Source of the DNA: Prunella strophiata
Lineage: Eukaryota > Chordata > Aves > Passeriformes > Prunellidae
Direction of reading: 5' to 3'
DNA: 64,000 bases
NCBI GenBank assembly: GCA_036583965.1
Contig: JAZBQD010000015.1
Location: 25,766,310 to 25,830,309 of the forward strand
Made by a program: the position numbers and the translations under genes. Numbering within the stretch: the first letter of the stretch is position 1; each line of letters begins with the position of its first letter. The notes beneath the pieces are model-generated. The model made no database searches. It saw nothing but the letters and a program-made list of their open reading frames with translations, and was not told where the DNA came from. Shown piece by piece: positions 11,201 through 23,250 of the stretch.

Positions 11201-13584
11201 ACCAGAATCCCCATGCTGTACATCCATCTTTCTTAGTTTCTTCCAAAACCATTGGGTGCAAATTAGAAAAAAAATCTGAAAAGAAAATACTCCACCTGGT
11301 GAGGAGGAAATCTGAATAGTGAGTCATGTTACTGAGCATACCTATCAACCAGTTAAATTATGTGATAATGACTATGCAGTACTGAAGAGCATTTATGCAC
11401 CTGCATTTTGAATTTGACACTGATGGGCAAAGCAAAGGGGAATATGTATGTATGAGATTGCTTTATGGCCAATCTTCACTATTTTCTTGATTGACTGATT
11501 GAATGACTCACTACTGAGATTTATCTCTTACCACTTAAAAGATTCTCTGCCATAAGACTGTCAGTGGGAAGGAGATTGTTTTTTAGCAAAAGCAGTCATT
11601 TGCAGCAATCAGGGAAAGAAAAGCAGCCATAGTAAACAGAGCTAGGAGATATGACCTTAAATATCCTGTTAGTACTCACAGTGTCCTGAAACAGAATATC
11701 TGCAGCATGATGGAGAGGGCAGGTCCAGGTCTTCCAGATTTTCAACAGCAGCCGAAAGGGTACCTCTCTGTCTTTATTTTATGTGATTTTTGTGTTCATC
11801 CCAGGTTTAGCTGGAAAAATAAATGCTGCTTACAAGAGCCTCTGCATGGGCAAATAACTACAATTAGATTATCTAGCCACAAATAAAATGTTTTAACTAG
11901 AGCTTTTCTTTAATATGAGAAGTTTGCATAACCCTGTAACCACTGCGACTGCTATGGTTACCTCTGTGGAACAGTAAATACAAGGCAGGGACTCATCTCT
12001 GACTCAGAACAGTTCATGTCCCCACAGTTAAACTCTGCAACTGTCCAAACCAGAAAGGCTTTATTCAAATGGCCTGTCAGGAGTGGGTTTTAGCCCTTAC
12101 TAAGCTCCAAACTGTACATGGATACTGCCTATGCAAGCACTCATTCACATGACTCTGAACTATGCCAGGGACTACCCTAGAAGTTGCATGCCAATCCCTA
12201 ACCCCTTTATAATAAACAGAGTAACCACAGCCTGTAAAAAATAGGAATATGCTTGAGAGAACAAGTTAAAATATAACCTGACATATCCACATATTACATC
12301 TTTTTGGCCATAAAAACTCAGTTTTTGTTTTGATTAGACAAGGGAAGATATCTGCTGGCAAACAAAGTGGACCAGACTCATGTGCATATCTTGTAAACCA
12401 CAACAATTTGTGTTTACAAGGATGTATTTATCAGCTTAACTTCCATCTCACTACACTTTGAGAGTATAAGAGAATGGGGATAAATTTGCAGTTGAAAGTG
12501 GGTTCCCACCTACATTAAATGAAGGCAGAAATAATGCTTAGGTTATTCAGCTTGAGAAAACTGGACACACATATGGGCACTGATTTCCCTTCTTTCACTA
12601 GCTGTGGTGGGAATCAAGAAGGAAAATACCTTCTTTAGCTTTTGGCAGCAGGTTTCATTCTAGCAGAGGCTAGTTGTCATGTGAGGACTTTTAATGTGTT
12701 AAGACCAATAAGGATTTGAATCTATCCTCCTGAGGGGTAATATTGCTATGTGAACAACTTTCATTATCTACAGGAAGTTGCTGGGATACCACATGTGTTT
12801 GTCACTAGGGAATTTTCTAATCAAAACTTCTGTAAATGCTTATGGAATCTCTTCTGAATTACAGAATGCCAAACATCATTGCCAGACATCCCTGTCTCTG
12901 AAAGCAGAGTGCAGATTTGGATACCACTCAATTAATAGAGACCCAGAGCATTCACCCTTACCCAGCAGTGAGCAGCCTTTTTGGCAGACTGACACAAGTA
13001 ACCTGCCAAACCAGACTCTTGAAACCTATATGTTTATGCTCCTACAAGCCACATGCTCTTAAAGTTTTTGTGTGGCTATACTTCTCCTTAGACCCTTGCT
13101 GCACCAGTTTAAAAATTGTTGGTTCTTGCAGACAGCTGCTGATTTTGTTTCCCCCCATTTTGTGCTTCTTGCTCTTATCTTTTCAACACCTTTTGTTGCT
13201 TTCAGCTCTCCTTTAATCTTCTTGGTTTAATTGCTTTAATCTTGTTTTAATCCATTTGACAATGGATTTTTCTGTTTGCCTTGCCTCTTCTAATACAGGT
13301 ATTTTAATACGTGTCTTTCCTTTCTCCTTGTTCTTTTCTTTGGTCTTCTGCTAAAAGGTTTCTGTTTCTCTTCTGTTTTTCACTTTGACTGCCCTTCTTC
13401 CCCAGATGAACTCCTAGATAAATAGATTATAAACAGGATTCTTGTCCCATATTCATTTGCTAGTGTGAGATATTTACCTGAACTAGAAAAGGCTGTCTAA
13501 GGACTTCTTAAAACTGTCACCTATAAAGGAATAAAAAAGCAGGTTGTGGTATTCTGGTACTTTAGTTTTAACCATTTCTAGCAA
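8271..13584. other. Non-coding sequence, no recognised element
   Basis: About 5.3 kb with no supported gene. Regions near 8553-8832 and 9900-10440 are GC-richer and hold overlapping frames of 71-101 codons on one or both strands with no recognisable domain and no consistent splice frame. A run of G (8 bases) lies near 10357. Nothing else stands out. Confidence 0.55.
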
Positions 13585-13721
13585 CAAGGTCACTAAGTTG
13601 GGTAGAGCATGGTGTTAATAATGCCAAGGGCACAGATTTGATCCCATTTAGCCATTTACTCAAGAGCTGGACTTGGTGATCCTTATGGGTCCCCTCCATC
13701 TTAGAATGTTCTGTGATTCTG
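13585..13721 (+). mobile_element. tRNA-Ile-derived SINE with CR1-like tail (TguSINE1-like), copy 1
   Basis: The first 70 or so bases align with the isoleucine tRNA (AAT anticodon): a degraded A box (CACTAAGTTGGGTAGAGC), the anticodon region GGTGTTAATAATGCC, and a B-box remnant (GATTTGATCCC) followed by ...GCCA. From about 13655 the sequence turns into a CR1-type 3' tail (GAGCTGGACTTGGTGATCC, then GGGTCCCCTCCA) ending in the octamer-like TGTTCTGTGATTCT. Known: SINEs of this composition exist in songbirds (TguSINE1) and are thought to be mobilised by CR1 reverse transcriptase. The Pol III boxes are mutated, so it is probably inactive. The assignment rests on recognition by eye, supported by a second copy at 41058-41194 in the opposite orientation. 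Confidence 0.85.
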
Positions 13722-16700
13722 AGTGAGTTATCACACAATAAGAGTTGAAGACATTTTGCACTGAACTCTTCCTTTTCTTCCTGCAATGCTCATCAAGATT
13801 TCTCTAGTTTTGCAAGGCTATGGCAGACTAAGATTCGCAGAAAAATTTTCACAGACATGTTTGTAGAAGAATGCAAGTATAAGATAAATAGTCTAGTTAA
13901 ATTATTGCATTATGATTTATTTATATGCATGAAGTTTTAAAGATGGTATGGTATGGATACTTAACCTCTAGTAGAATAGACAATATTTTGACAGCATTTA
14001 TTTTCAGGGAACATTTAATCTATTTTAAACACCCTCATGAGAAGAAAGTCTCAAGAGATGATGACAAGATGGATACATATGTGATTTGCAAAGACTTGTG
14101 GTGGAGTATCAAATCACAGAGAAGGATAAAAAAAACCTTGCAGGAAAGGTTTAGTTCAACCAAAATATTTCTTTGTGAAAATGATTCAGTACTGTTTTGC
14201 ACTGTCTCTTAAAAATACCTTTGGGATTTGAATAGAATAAGATTCCCTTGTACAGATGGAGACTAAGCATAGAGCCTCTGGGTCTCAGAATTAGAAGATT
14301 CTGTGGCTACTGTTTCTGCAAAGTCATAGTACAGCATACATACCTGCAAATAATAATAACATATTACAAATAATAATAGCATATATACCCCTCCAAATCT
14401 TGTAGTCTTGTGTGTGGCAAATTACATAAAAAATAAATTTGTTACTGAAAGCAACATCCCTACAGTAAGCAGGCCCCCAGTATACTTTCATCAGAGCTCA
14501 TTACCTCTGAATCAGTTTTCCCCTATGACTTAAAATATGGACAGAATGAGTTTGTACCAACTCCCTGTAGGCAAGGAAAGCATATATTACCTCTGAGTGT
14601 GTGTAGCACAGGTTTGCACCTGCACACAACAGACACACTGCAGCCTCTGTTTGGGGCTCAGGGTGTTAAAAGTGTATAGAGCTTCTCTAAGAATATATGG
14701 GGATTGTAGAAGGAAAAATCCAGGACTGAAACATATCTTCATGATAAACTAAAGGAAAGGACACTCAGGAGCATTTTTAAAAATTTTTTAAGGAAAGTGG
14801 AGACAGATGCTATCATTCATGCTTTATCATAAATCCTACTTCTATACTGAGAGCAGGTTTTTGGACCATCTTTCAGGCATCTGATTTCTCACACTGAGCT
14901 GAGAAAGCTCAAAAAAAAAAAAATCCTATTATTTTGATATATCTATTTAATGATGCAAAATTTGGTTCTAAAACAATAAAGTTCAGACCACTAGCATGAT
15001 AGTACCAGGATTATCTAAACAAGATGTCTTAAAACTAGGGAAAATTTGGAATAGTTTGAATCAAGTGATGGCAATGTCAAGCAAACTCCTAAATGTTCTG
15101 AGACAGGCCTGGACCAAAATATCAAAAATACTTTGGAAATTTTTATAGATAAAAATACACCAAGAGGACAATGAATATGATAATACAGCACAAATAACAG
15201 CAAACATGCACTCAGAAAAAGGAAACTTCTTGAAGTTAGAAAGACTGAACTAAACAAAAAGGAAAACAATGAATTTGGAATAAAAAAGGAGCAGAATGCT
15301 TTTTCAATAGTGGACATATAACAAGATGCTACTTAGGAAAAAATGACCCAAATTCAGACTCAACACTATTATTTCCAACGTGATGTGCTCAGCTTTTACA
15401 TAAAAACATGTGGAAATAAAGAATGAAAAGCAAAACCAAATCTTGTAACTATGATAATCTAGGATACTTAGGGCTATGCTGCCATTGATATCAGGAAAAG
15501 CTTTTCTGGGGCTAGAGGGGCAGACAAAGAGGTGAAAAAAAAAATCAAAAAGTGAGAGTTTGATTTATTCTGTTTTGGCATTCTGCAAGCTAAGGAGACA
15601 GACCCATGCACTTCAATCCCTCTTTTTTTTTTCCCCATGCTCATAATTTTTCTATCCTGACACTTCCTAACTAAACAGTCTGTTTTAACCCACTTAGTGA
15701 CAAAAGGCTGTTGTCCTAAAATCTATAACTGTCTTTTTCAGTCAAGATTTCTTTGATGCAGGAAATGACTCATATCAGATCTACCTTGAATGTTAGGAGA
15801 ACTAGGACTGACTCCTGCAGTGCTTCTCACATAATATTGGGCTCAGGCAAGGGAGCAGCACTGGGGCATCTCAGAGCCCAAGGATCTTCAGATGGCCCAA
15901 GCTGTCAGTGGTGACCTTTACCAGGATGAGTGACATCTATCTAGCACACACCTGGCAGAAAGTATTATATAGGACTAATTACCAGTTTTAAGCACAATCC
16001 TATTTTTACATTTCATCTTCATTAGGCCTGTGATTTGGATGTTGAAATTTTATAGAAAGACAGCTGCTGCAATAAAATCACACATCAAACAGCATGTGAC
16101 AGACATCCTATGATGTTACACCTGTTTAATTCCCATTTTTTTCCCATCTTACTCCCTTCCTTTCTTTTCTTTAGGAAAACAGGGCCTGGTTTCAATCCAG
16201 TTAATCAAATGTAAGCTTTGATGTGTTTGATAAGTCCAAGCTTTAGTTGCCATGGTAAAAGGTATCCCATTTGGTTCTGGCTTTTTATTAATCCTAGTTG
16301 GCAAAGAATACTTCACTTAATAATCTGTTTTCTTTCTGAAGAACTAGTTCATTAAAATGTGGAGAGTTTTATTAATAAATTGAAACAGTGAATTATGTTT
16401 GCCTGCTGATGTAAAACACTGAGGTAAGAGTTCAGTTGGCACAAATGAAAATCAAACTAGATTCTTCCTGTCTTAAAAGCTTTTGTAGTATTTTGCTGTT
16501 TCCTGAATCATTTGGTATCCCTGCTGAATGCAATTGTTTCCAGCAGAGGAGAATTTCAGGAGTTATTTTCTGTTGGGATATATTATAAAGAGAAATTTGG
16601 AAATTGTTTTATCTTGGACTCTTTGTAACTCAATTAAATTTGAGGGAAGTTAATAGTAAAACAAACCATTTTGACATGATTATAAAAATAGCTACTTAGC

Positions 16701-18323
16701 TGAATTTTATTGTTGCATAATTGTCTGCATGCAAAAGGAATACCATAGTTGGTTTGCATTATGCTGTAAGAGGACATAATTGAAAGAAATAAAGAAGATG
16801 GGTCCAGTCATGAGTACAAGATTCTTCTTGTTATATAGTTTCTAATGTGTTTTCTAACATTGAAAACTAGTATTTCCTTTTTATCATTAAAAAATCACGT
16901 TATGTGGTGTTTTTCAACCATATAAATATCAGCACCTATCAATTACAAATTACTTTTTCCAATGTTAGCTGATAGTTTTGCAAAAGCATCACTTTTAAAT
17001 TTAGACATGTTACTTACTCTTTAAATACAGCAGATTTTAACATTTGAAGGAATCTATATCTGAAAAATAATTTTTCAATTGCTGAAATTAATCCTGAAAC
17101 AGTACTCTAAAATATGCTCTTGATTGTGTGGGACATTCATATCTTCTCTCAGTCATCTTTCAGGGTATTTGGGCAACTGATAAAACTTGTGTAATCAAAT
17201 TACCCATAGCCAGCAAAACTAGTAGGTAGTGGGTGAAATTAGTCAAGCCTGTGGTGTGAAGAACTTTTAAGTTCATGTGGTTTCAGGACTGAAAATTTTT
17301 GGTCCTGGTAGAAAATTCTTCCAATCTCTGTGGACAGAACTGGGAGGCCTTCATCACAGTGACTCTTATTTCCAGATCTGTTGTCATTTTTTCAAAATGC
17401 TGGGGTATTTTTCCAAAGGAAGCTCTGTCTTTTCAGAGCTGTCTCTCTAGGAAGACTTGTGAGTGCCACCTCTGCCACAGAGAGCTCAGTAGTGTCCAGA
17501 TTGACATGCAAATTGGGCTGCTAAAGACCATATTTCTTAGCCAATAACATGTGGACAAAGCCTTTTCCTCAAGAAACATGTACAGCTGTGGAAGAATATG
17601 ACTGCTGATTTTGTAAAAAGAAAGGATTGACAAATTTATCAGGAAAACTTGCCTGTGAGAAGATCCACGATTGATCAGTTCTGCTTCACTGCTGTAGCAG
17701 CTATTGAGCTTCTGCTAAATGCTGTGTGAGTCTAAAAACGAATCCTGGCAACTTGGCTGGTACTGCTTGTATAAAGGATTGCAATCAAACTCTGAATTTT
17801 GCATAAAAAACAAATCATCACACTGCTTGAAGCTTGGAGCTTTCTTCACTGCCCTGTTGAATAATTAATGATAAAGCCTGAAAGGGCAAGATTGACTCAA
17901 CAAAGCAATTGAAGCACATTTGGAAAAGGTTTTCTTTACTTTTATCCCAAAAAAGAAAATGCATTTTTGTTGCTCTGATGTTTTTGTTTCCTTTGCCCTT
18001 TTTAGCCATTCTTAGATCATAAGTGCATAGCATTTTGCTTTGTTTAAAGAAGTTGCTAATAAAAATATTGATATTTTGTTGAAGTGTATTGAATTTGCTC
18101 CTGAGGCAGACAAAGTTGTTTGGTAATTAGAGCTGTAGGTTTAAAGATACAGTTGGCTTCCCAGGGTTTTGGGGTTTGTTTTGGTTTGTTGTCCATCTTA
18201 CAGAATGTTATACTGCAGCCTAGAAAAGAAAATAGCATTACAAGCTCTTTTCAAATTAATACGGGTGTATTAAATAAAAGATAAATAAATGGATAAACAG
18301 ATGAATAAATGTATTATTCTTTA
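13722..18323. other. Non-coding sequence with possible conserved AT-rich segments
   Basis: About 4.6 kb without a supported gene. A 20-bp unit is tandemly duplicated at 14347-14386 (CAAATAATAATAACATATTA, second copy with small changes). The 100-codon minus-strand frame at 15015-15317 is low-complexity and AT-driven. The stretch 16150-16800 is rich in TTAAT/TAATT-type and ATGCAAA-type words, which is compatible with conserved regulatory DNA, but that cannot be tested here. An imperfect AAAT/GATA-type repeat runs at 18270-18312. Confidence 0.5.
14347..14386. repeat. 20-bp tandem duplication
   Basis: Two adjacent 20-bp units, the second with one A-to-G change and altered terminal bases. Simple replication slippage is sufficient to explain it. 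Confidence 0.8.
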
Positions 18324-18404
18324 TTTATGGAATAATTTTATTATTCCATAAAAGTAGGATATTTTTATATAGGATATAAATAGAGGATATTTTTATATCC
18401 TACA
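18324..18404. repeat. Palindrome plus 15-bp direct repeat cluster
   Basis: A perfect 13-bp inverted repeat (TTTATGGAATAAT / ATTATTCCATAAA) occupies 18324-18352 with a 3-nt TTT loop. Immediately after it, AGGATATTTTTATAT occurs at 18356-18370 and again at 18384-18398. GTAGGATAT (18354) pairs with ATATCCTAC at the far end (to about 18403). Nested stem-loops are therefore possible. AT-rich palindromes of this kind are common slippage or cruciform-prone DNA, and no function is implied. Confidence 0.85.
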
Positions 18405-19145
18405 TTTAGGTGACAGTGAATCTGCTTTTGCTGATTTGTCTACCTCTACCACTCTGAGTCCTTGTAAAGAAGTGATCCTGACATTGGAATCTGGTCAGTT
18501 AGAGTAAACCAACTTGTTCTTTGAATGTGTTTTGTCTATGCCACTGGAGAATGATGGTTTAAATAAGGCTTATTATGATCACCAATTCACAACCACTCAA
18601 AAAACAAGAGGCACTACAAAACAACCTCCTGCACATATATAGTACAAAGCAGAACATTCCAACACAGCATTATCATTGCAGGGGTTGTAGGAGATGTGTG
18701 AGCATTTCAGGTTCATGAGGTCAGAGGTGAGAAAACTTTTATCAAGGAGTGCAAGTGTCAGAGGTAAGGGACAGCATGTAGGAAAAGGAGAATTGCTCCT
18801 GCTGAGCTGCAAGGAAGCCATGTGTACCCTCAGCACAAGGATTTTTCTCATTTCCTTGGAAGACAATACGGTGAAATAGTTATACTGGGTAAATCTTTTG
18901 ATTAAGACTGTTTCAAATAGTATTATGGTTTATTACTCTCAGCCTTGATGTTTAGCATACTCCAAAACAATTTCCAAAAGATGAGAATGGTGCCAGAGAG
19001 AGCTATAGTTTTTGCCTAATTTGTGTTGACAACATACAGCAGTTCTGTTTACCTAATGATACCTTTTCCTGGTCTTAAAAAAATTGAGAGCCAGATATGG
19101 TTAAGGGATAAGGGGTTTTTTACCTCATTATTTTAAAAAGGATCT
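18405..19145. other. Non-coding sequence, no recognised element
   Basis: No repeat or gene recognised. The overlapping frames of 61 (plus) and 89 (minus) codons at 18597-18879 lack conserved motifs. Confidence 0.55.
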
Positions 19146-19460
19146 TCCCTTATTGGTGCACCATTTTGCCAAGGTGGAATGCACCGCAAGGCACACACAG
19201 AATAGATTGTGTATACAATTTATAGACCTTAAAAATTAGCAACAAGGATGCCCCAATAGGATGGATGAATGATGAGTTATTCCCCCATCTGTGGAATTCC
19301 CCCCTGGATGGGCCAAATCTTTAGTTTCAGGATGTATTGTAGAGAGGACCTTGGTTTCCCAAGATAGCGTAGGGCTTTCCAGCCTCCAGCTGTGAGGCCT
19401 TTAGGATGTTTGATCTCCTGGCCTTATAAAATACTAGGACTATGCTAAGTTATCTGACTT
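19146..19460. mobile_element. Possible unclassified avian LTR fragment
   Basis: The segment is compositionally different from its surroundings, containing CpG-bearing and GC-richer phrases such as GGAATGCACCGCAAGGCAC, TCCCCCATCTGTGGAATTCC and CTGGCCTTATAAAATACT. The last of these resembles a promoter TATA box in sense orientation near 19420. The style matches avian retroviral LTRs I have seen, but I cannot name a family, find clear termini or a target duplication. It could instead be a unique regulatory segment. Confidence 0.35.
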
Positions 19461-21295
19461 AAGGAATTACAAGTATGCATGCTAAGAATACTGAGGATAC
19501 ATAAAAATTTATATAAAAGGTATATAAAAGGCAAATATCATATTGGCATCACTAGAACAATCAGGAAAACAACAAATTCATCTTAAAATATGCATTATAT
19601 CCTTTCCTAGTCGGACTAGATTTCCAAGACCTTTCTTTTGAGGTACAGTTATTTTCCTGGTTTTGTCATCTTTCATGTTTTGTTTTGGCAAGTCAGTATT
19701 TTGTTTCTGACAAATTCTCATCTTACACCAGTCAGAGTAGTGATATACTGGGCATGCAGGAGACACAATTGCTGACTGTCTTTATATGCAGTATAGGCTG
19801 CAATTTTGATGACTTGAAACCCAGTCTAATTGCTGGTTTCTCTAGTGCCATTTCATCTTATTGCCACTGTCTATGCATTCCAGTCTCTCCCTTGTGCTGG
19901 CTCCAGTGCCTGCCAGACCCTGTGTACAGCACAGTAAGTCAGCACTAAACAGACCTGACAGCAAAGGCAAGTGTTTTCTCATGATTCAGCACTCAGTGTC
20001 AGCTCAGCTGGAGCTGGCCCAAGAAGGCCTGATGGAAGGAGAGTGAAACTCTGGCAGGCAGCACTGAGTTCAGTTTAGGCTGCCACAGGGCAAACACTTT
20101 TGCATCTCTCACAGCTATTTCTCCACAGTATCTGTACCCATCTCACAAAATATTCTGTCCCATTTAACACCCATTTAACACTGATAGGTAGTGGCTAGGG
20201 TGTCATTCAGCTTTTGCAGCACCTTCCTCACACACACACACTGAAGGCACACCTGAAGGCTATCACTAGTACTAGCACTGTAACACTTTTTTGCTATTTA
20301 AGAGTATTGATAACAGCTGGAAATATAATGCACTACTTGTGCTAGAAGTTGTTTTTATCTGCTTAAGACTATACAAGAAGACTCTTAGGATAACAGACCT
20401 CCAATCACAGTGTAATAGGAGAACCTGTATAATGACCTAAACCATCAGGAATGGCTACAATGAAAACAAGACCAGCTAGCTTGTAGTGTTACCAGTTTTT
20501 ATAAAAAAGAATATGGGCTATATTACATGGGTAATAAAACCATTAATGCATCCACTTCTGAAGAAGGATGTCTGTGTCAGGTGAAGTACATTTGCCCCTC
20601 ACAGGAGAAGGGTGATGACCCCTAAATGTGGGATAGCAAAAGTCCCAAATTAATGGTTCTAGGTGATGTTGTTGTAGGAAAGAAGAGTAAACTAGAGAGC
20701 TCTAGGGTCACTCATTTAGTAGTGAAAAACATCAGGGAAAGGAATGCAAACTGTGTTGAGAATGCATGTCTTGGGATGTTGTGGTATTAGATAAAACTTG
20801 ATCATTTAAGCATGGATGAGAAACAGCACAGGAAATGGGTGATTTGTACATCTCCCATCCATTGTGTTTGGATGATTCTGTTATCCACCTTTTCCCTTTG
20901 CTGGGGATAAACAGGCTGAACTTGCATAAAGGAGCCTGTTCTGCTACCACTGCTGTCTGTTGTAAGAGTAGTTTGAGAATCCCTCAAAGAAAGCAATTAG
21001 AATGCTAGTAATTTTGTAGTTTTCCTGTTTCTCTTTTTTAACTATCAAGCAGAAATTGATATTTACTCATAGATATTTTTTGTTTAAAGCAAAAGACACA
21101 AAGAGAAAAAAAAAGTTTTGCTCTTGCAAAGTTGCTTTTTGCAGTTGCATAGAAAACAAAAGAACTGGAATATCTAATTAGTCACCTTTAAATTTGCTGT
21201 GAAAGTGGATTAAATGAAGATTTTTTAGTTCAGTAAAAAAGTGCCTTCTTCAGTCCATCCAGACATCAAGCACTTAATCCACTGATGTTTTTAAT
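19461..21295. other. Non-coding sequence, no recognised element
   Basis: No supported gene. A short CA repeat (about 20230-20242) is present. Frames at 19578-20046 and 20732-20996 (60-87 codons) have no recognisable motif. From about 21000 the DNA becomes strongly AT-rich and unique-looking. Confidence 0.55.
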
Positions 21296-21320
21296 GGATG
21301 GCTCAAACTGTGAGCCATCC
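21296..21320. repeat. 10-bp perfect inverted repeat (hairpin)
   Basis: GGATGGCTCA at 21296-21305 pairs perfectly with TGAGCCATCC at 21311-21320 around a 5-nt AACTG loop. It has a mixed-base stem, unlike the AT-only palindromes elsewhere in the window, and lies in unique sequence with homeodomain-like TTAAT/TAATT words around it. It could form an RNA stem if transcribed or be a dyad protein site; chance is also possible. Confidence 0.8.
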
Positions 21321-23205
21321 TAACGTGGTCACAGTGGAGTTTTAAGCCACTCAGGTTTTGGAAGAATCAAAAACTTTAAACACTTGGCCCAGCCATCATG
21401 AACTTCTCTGAATTGCTTTTAATTGCATTAAGTTCCTCCCAGAAATTGCAGCATTCTTTCATTATTTCCTGAAATTTAGTAATTATGGTTGTAGTGCTGG
21501 TATTTTAAGACACACAGCAGTAACCAGGCTGAAAATGTTTGATGAGTCAAGTACTTCTCCGAGCTTATTCTTCACCATTGATTTGAAAATAAATAAATTT
21601 TGCTTTAGATATATAAAATTGTAATGATTTATTTCTGTATGTGTTGACCAGTAATTGTGAATTAGAGCACTTTCTGTCTGCTCTATTCTGGAAGAGTTCT
21701 CTGGGTTCCTGGTTTTAGTTTCTCTTCTAATTTCTTTGTTTTGATAGTTTTTTTTTTTTTTCCCTCCTGTGATTTGAATACAATATTACACAGCTTTTCA
21801 GTATAGTTTTCATAGCTTCTCATAACAACAAGAGAGACATTTCCTCCATTGTGTTTGCTTCCAAATACATTTGAATTGTTTCTTTTGTATAATATTCTTG
21901 CAGAAGCAGGTTATTAAACTTCCATTGGGAGGAAAACAGAAGATTAGTTTCGAGCTCTTCTTCTGTGGATTTAGACACGTGATCTGTCAGGAATGTACTG
22001 CCTACAGTTCAGTAATGTTCTATTTAATATATATTTGAGGGCAAATACAGTCACTTTTTCTTTTCTTAGGAATTTTATATTAAAAAGAAAAGAAATCTGG
22101 TTGGTTTTCTTCCTGCTTATGCTTTTTTCCCTCCCTGTATTACTCCCAGTTTACATTGAAATACGTTTGGAATGAATAATAGTTGTCAATGACTGCAAGG
22201 CTGACATATTAGCTAGTAATTAGAAAAATGACATAATGTGTTCAGTTTATCAGGAAATAGAGTAGCTAGAGAATTCCTTCACTCCCTTAGAGGTGGGTTA
22301 TAATATAGGGGCTCTATGCTCAAAGCACTATAAATTATTTTAGAGATGTATTACGCAAATTCAATGAGGATTGTATGAAAACTTGCACCAACTTTAGCCT
22401 AAGGGGTTCACATTTAGCACGCCAATGAGGTGGAAAAGACAAGCCAAAAAGAAATGAGAATGAATGATCTTTTTCTTCCACCAGGAATTCAGATTCCAAA
22501 TTGGAAGGTTTTATCAGTGGACATGCCTTTGTTATTTTTATGCATATATTTTATACGGAACAGAACAGTTTCTTCTGCACTTAACGAAAAGAGTGCATTT
22601 TCTTTGTCTGTTCCAAAGGAAAAAAATAGAAAGAAAATTCGTTGCTTCCTTTCACTCTGGCACCTCCTCATTGTGTATTTAAAGATATACAGCAGAATGG
22701 CATTTTGATAGCCTTGCTATGCAGAGCTGTTAATGATATACAGACAATGAAGAAGACCTTTCTGTGTATGGAACAGAAATTGTAGACGAGAGAGAGAAAC
22801 AGATGGAAGAGTAAAAGAATGCTTGGATCTCTGTCAGCAGAAGTGTTGTAGTTGGCTCCTTTCCTGTCCCTGAGGAAGCCCTAGTGCTGGGATAGGCTCC
22901 TGCTGCCCAGCAGATGACATCAGTGTGATATGTTCCTGTGATGAGCTGTGACTTCTGACTGTCACGCCGTGTCTCTCACGGGACAGCAGTACTTTACACA
23001 GACACTGACGAACTTTGGACTTGAAAAGCAGCTTCAGACAAACTGTTCTAAGTTTTGAGCACAATGATAATTCTGAACTGAAAAAGACAGTAATAATTGC
23101 CCTAACAATTATCTCAACAATACCATGCAGGAATCATTGCTCTTACTCCTCTTCAGTAACCTGCTTTCTGTTCCTGCACTTTTCACTGATTATAAGCTGG
23201 AGGTC
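21321..23205. other. Non-coding sequence, possibly conserved in its first part
   Basis: No gene or repeat recognised. The stretch 21340-21700 contains several TAATT/AATTAAAT-like words in unique sequence and could be a conserved element. Overlapping frames at 22430-22708 (60-92 codons, both strands) and 22834-23064 have no domain. A T-run lies at about 21748-21761. Confidence 0.5.
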
Positions 23206-23250
23206 TTTTCTCTCTCCTTCACTGTCTCCCTCTCTCTCTCTCTCTCTCTC
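23206..23250. repeat. CT dinucleotide microsatellite
   Basis: An interrupted CT-rich stretch ends in an uninterrupted (CT)n run at 23230-23250. It is a plain microsatellite. Confidence 0.95.

Noticed and set aside
15015..15317. 100-codon minus-strand hydrophobic frame
   Set aside because: Phenylalanine/leucine/serine-rich translation of A-rich DNA with no signal, domain or context.
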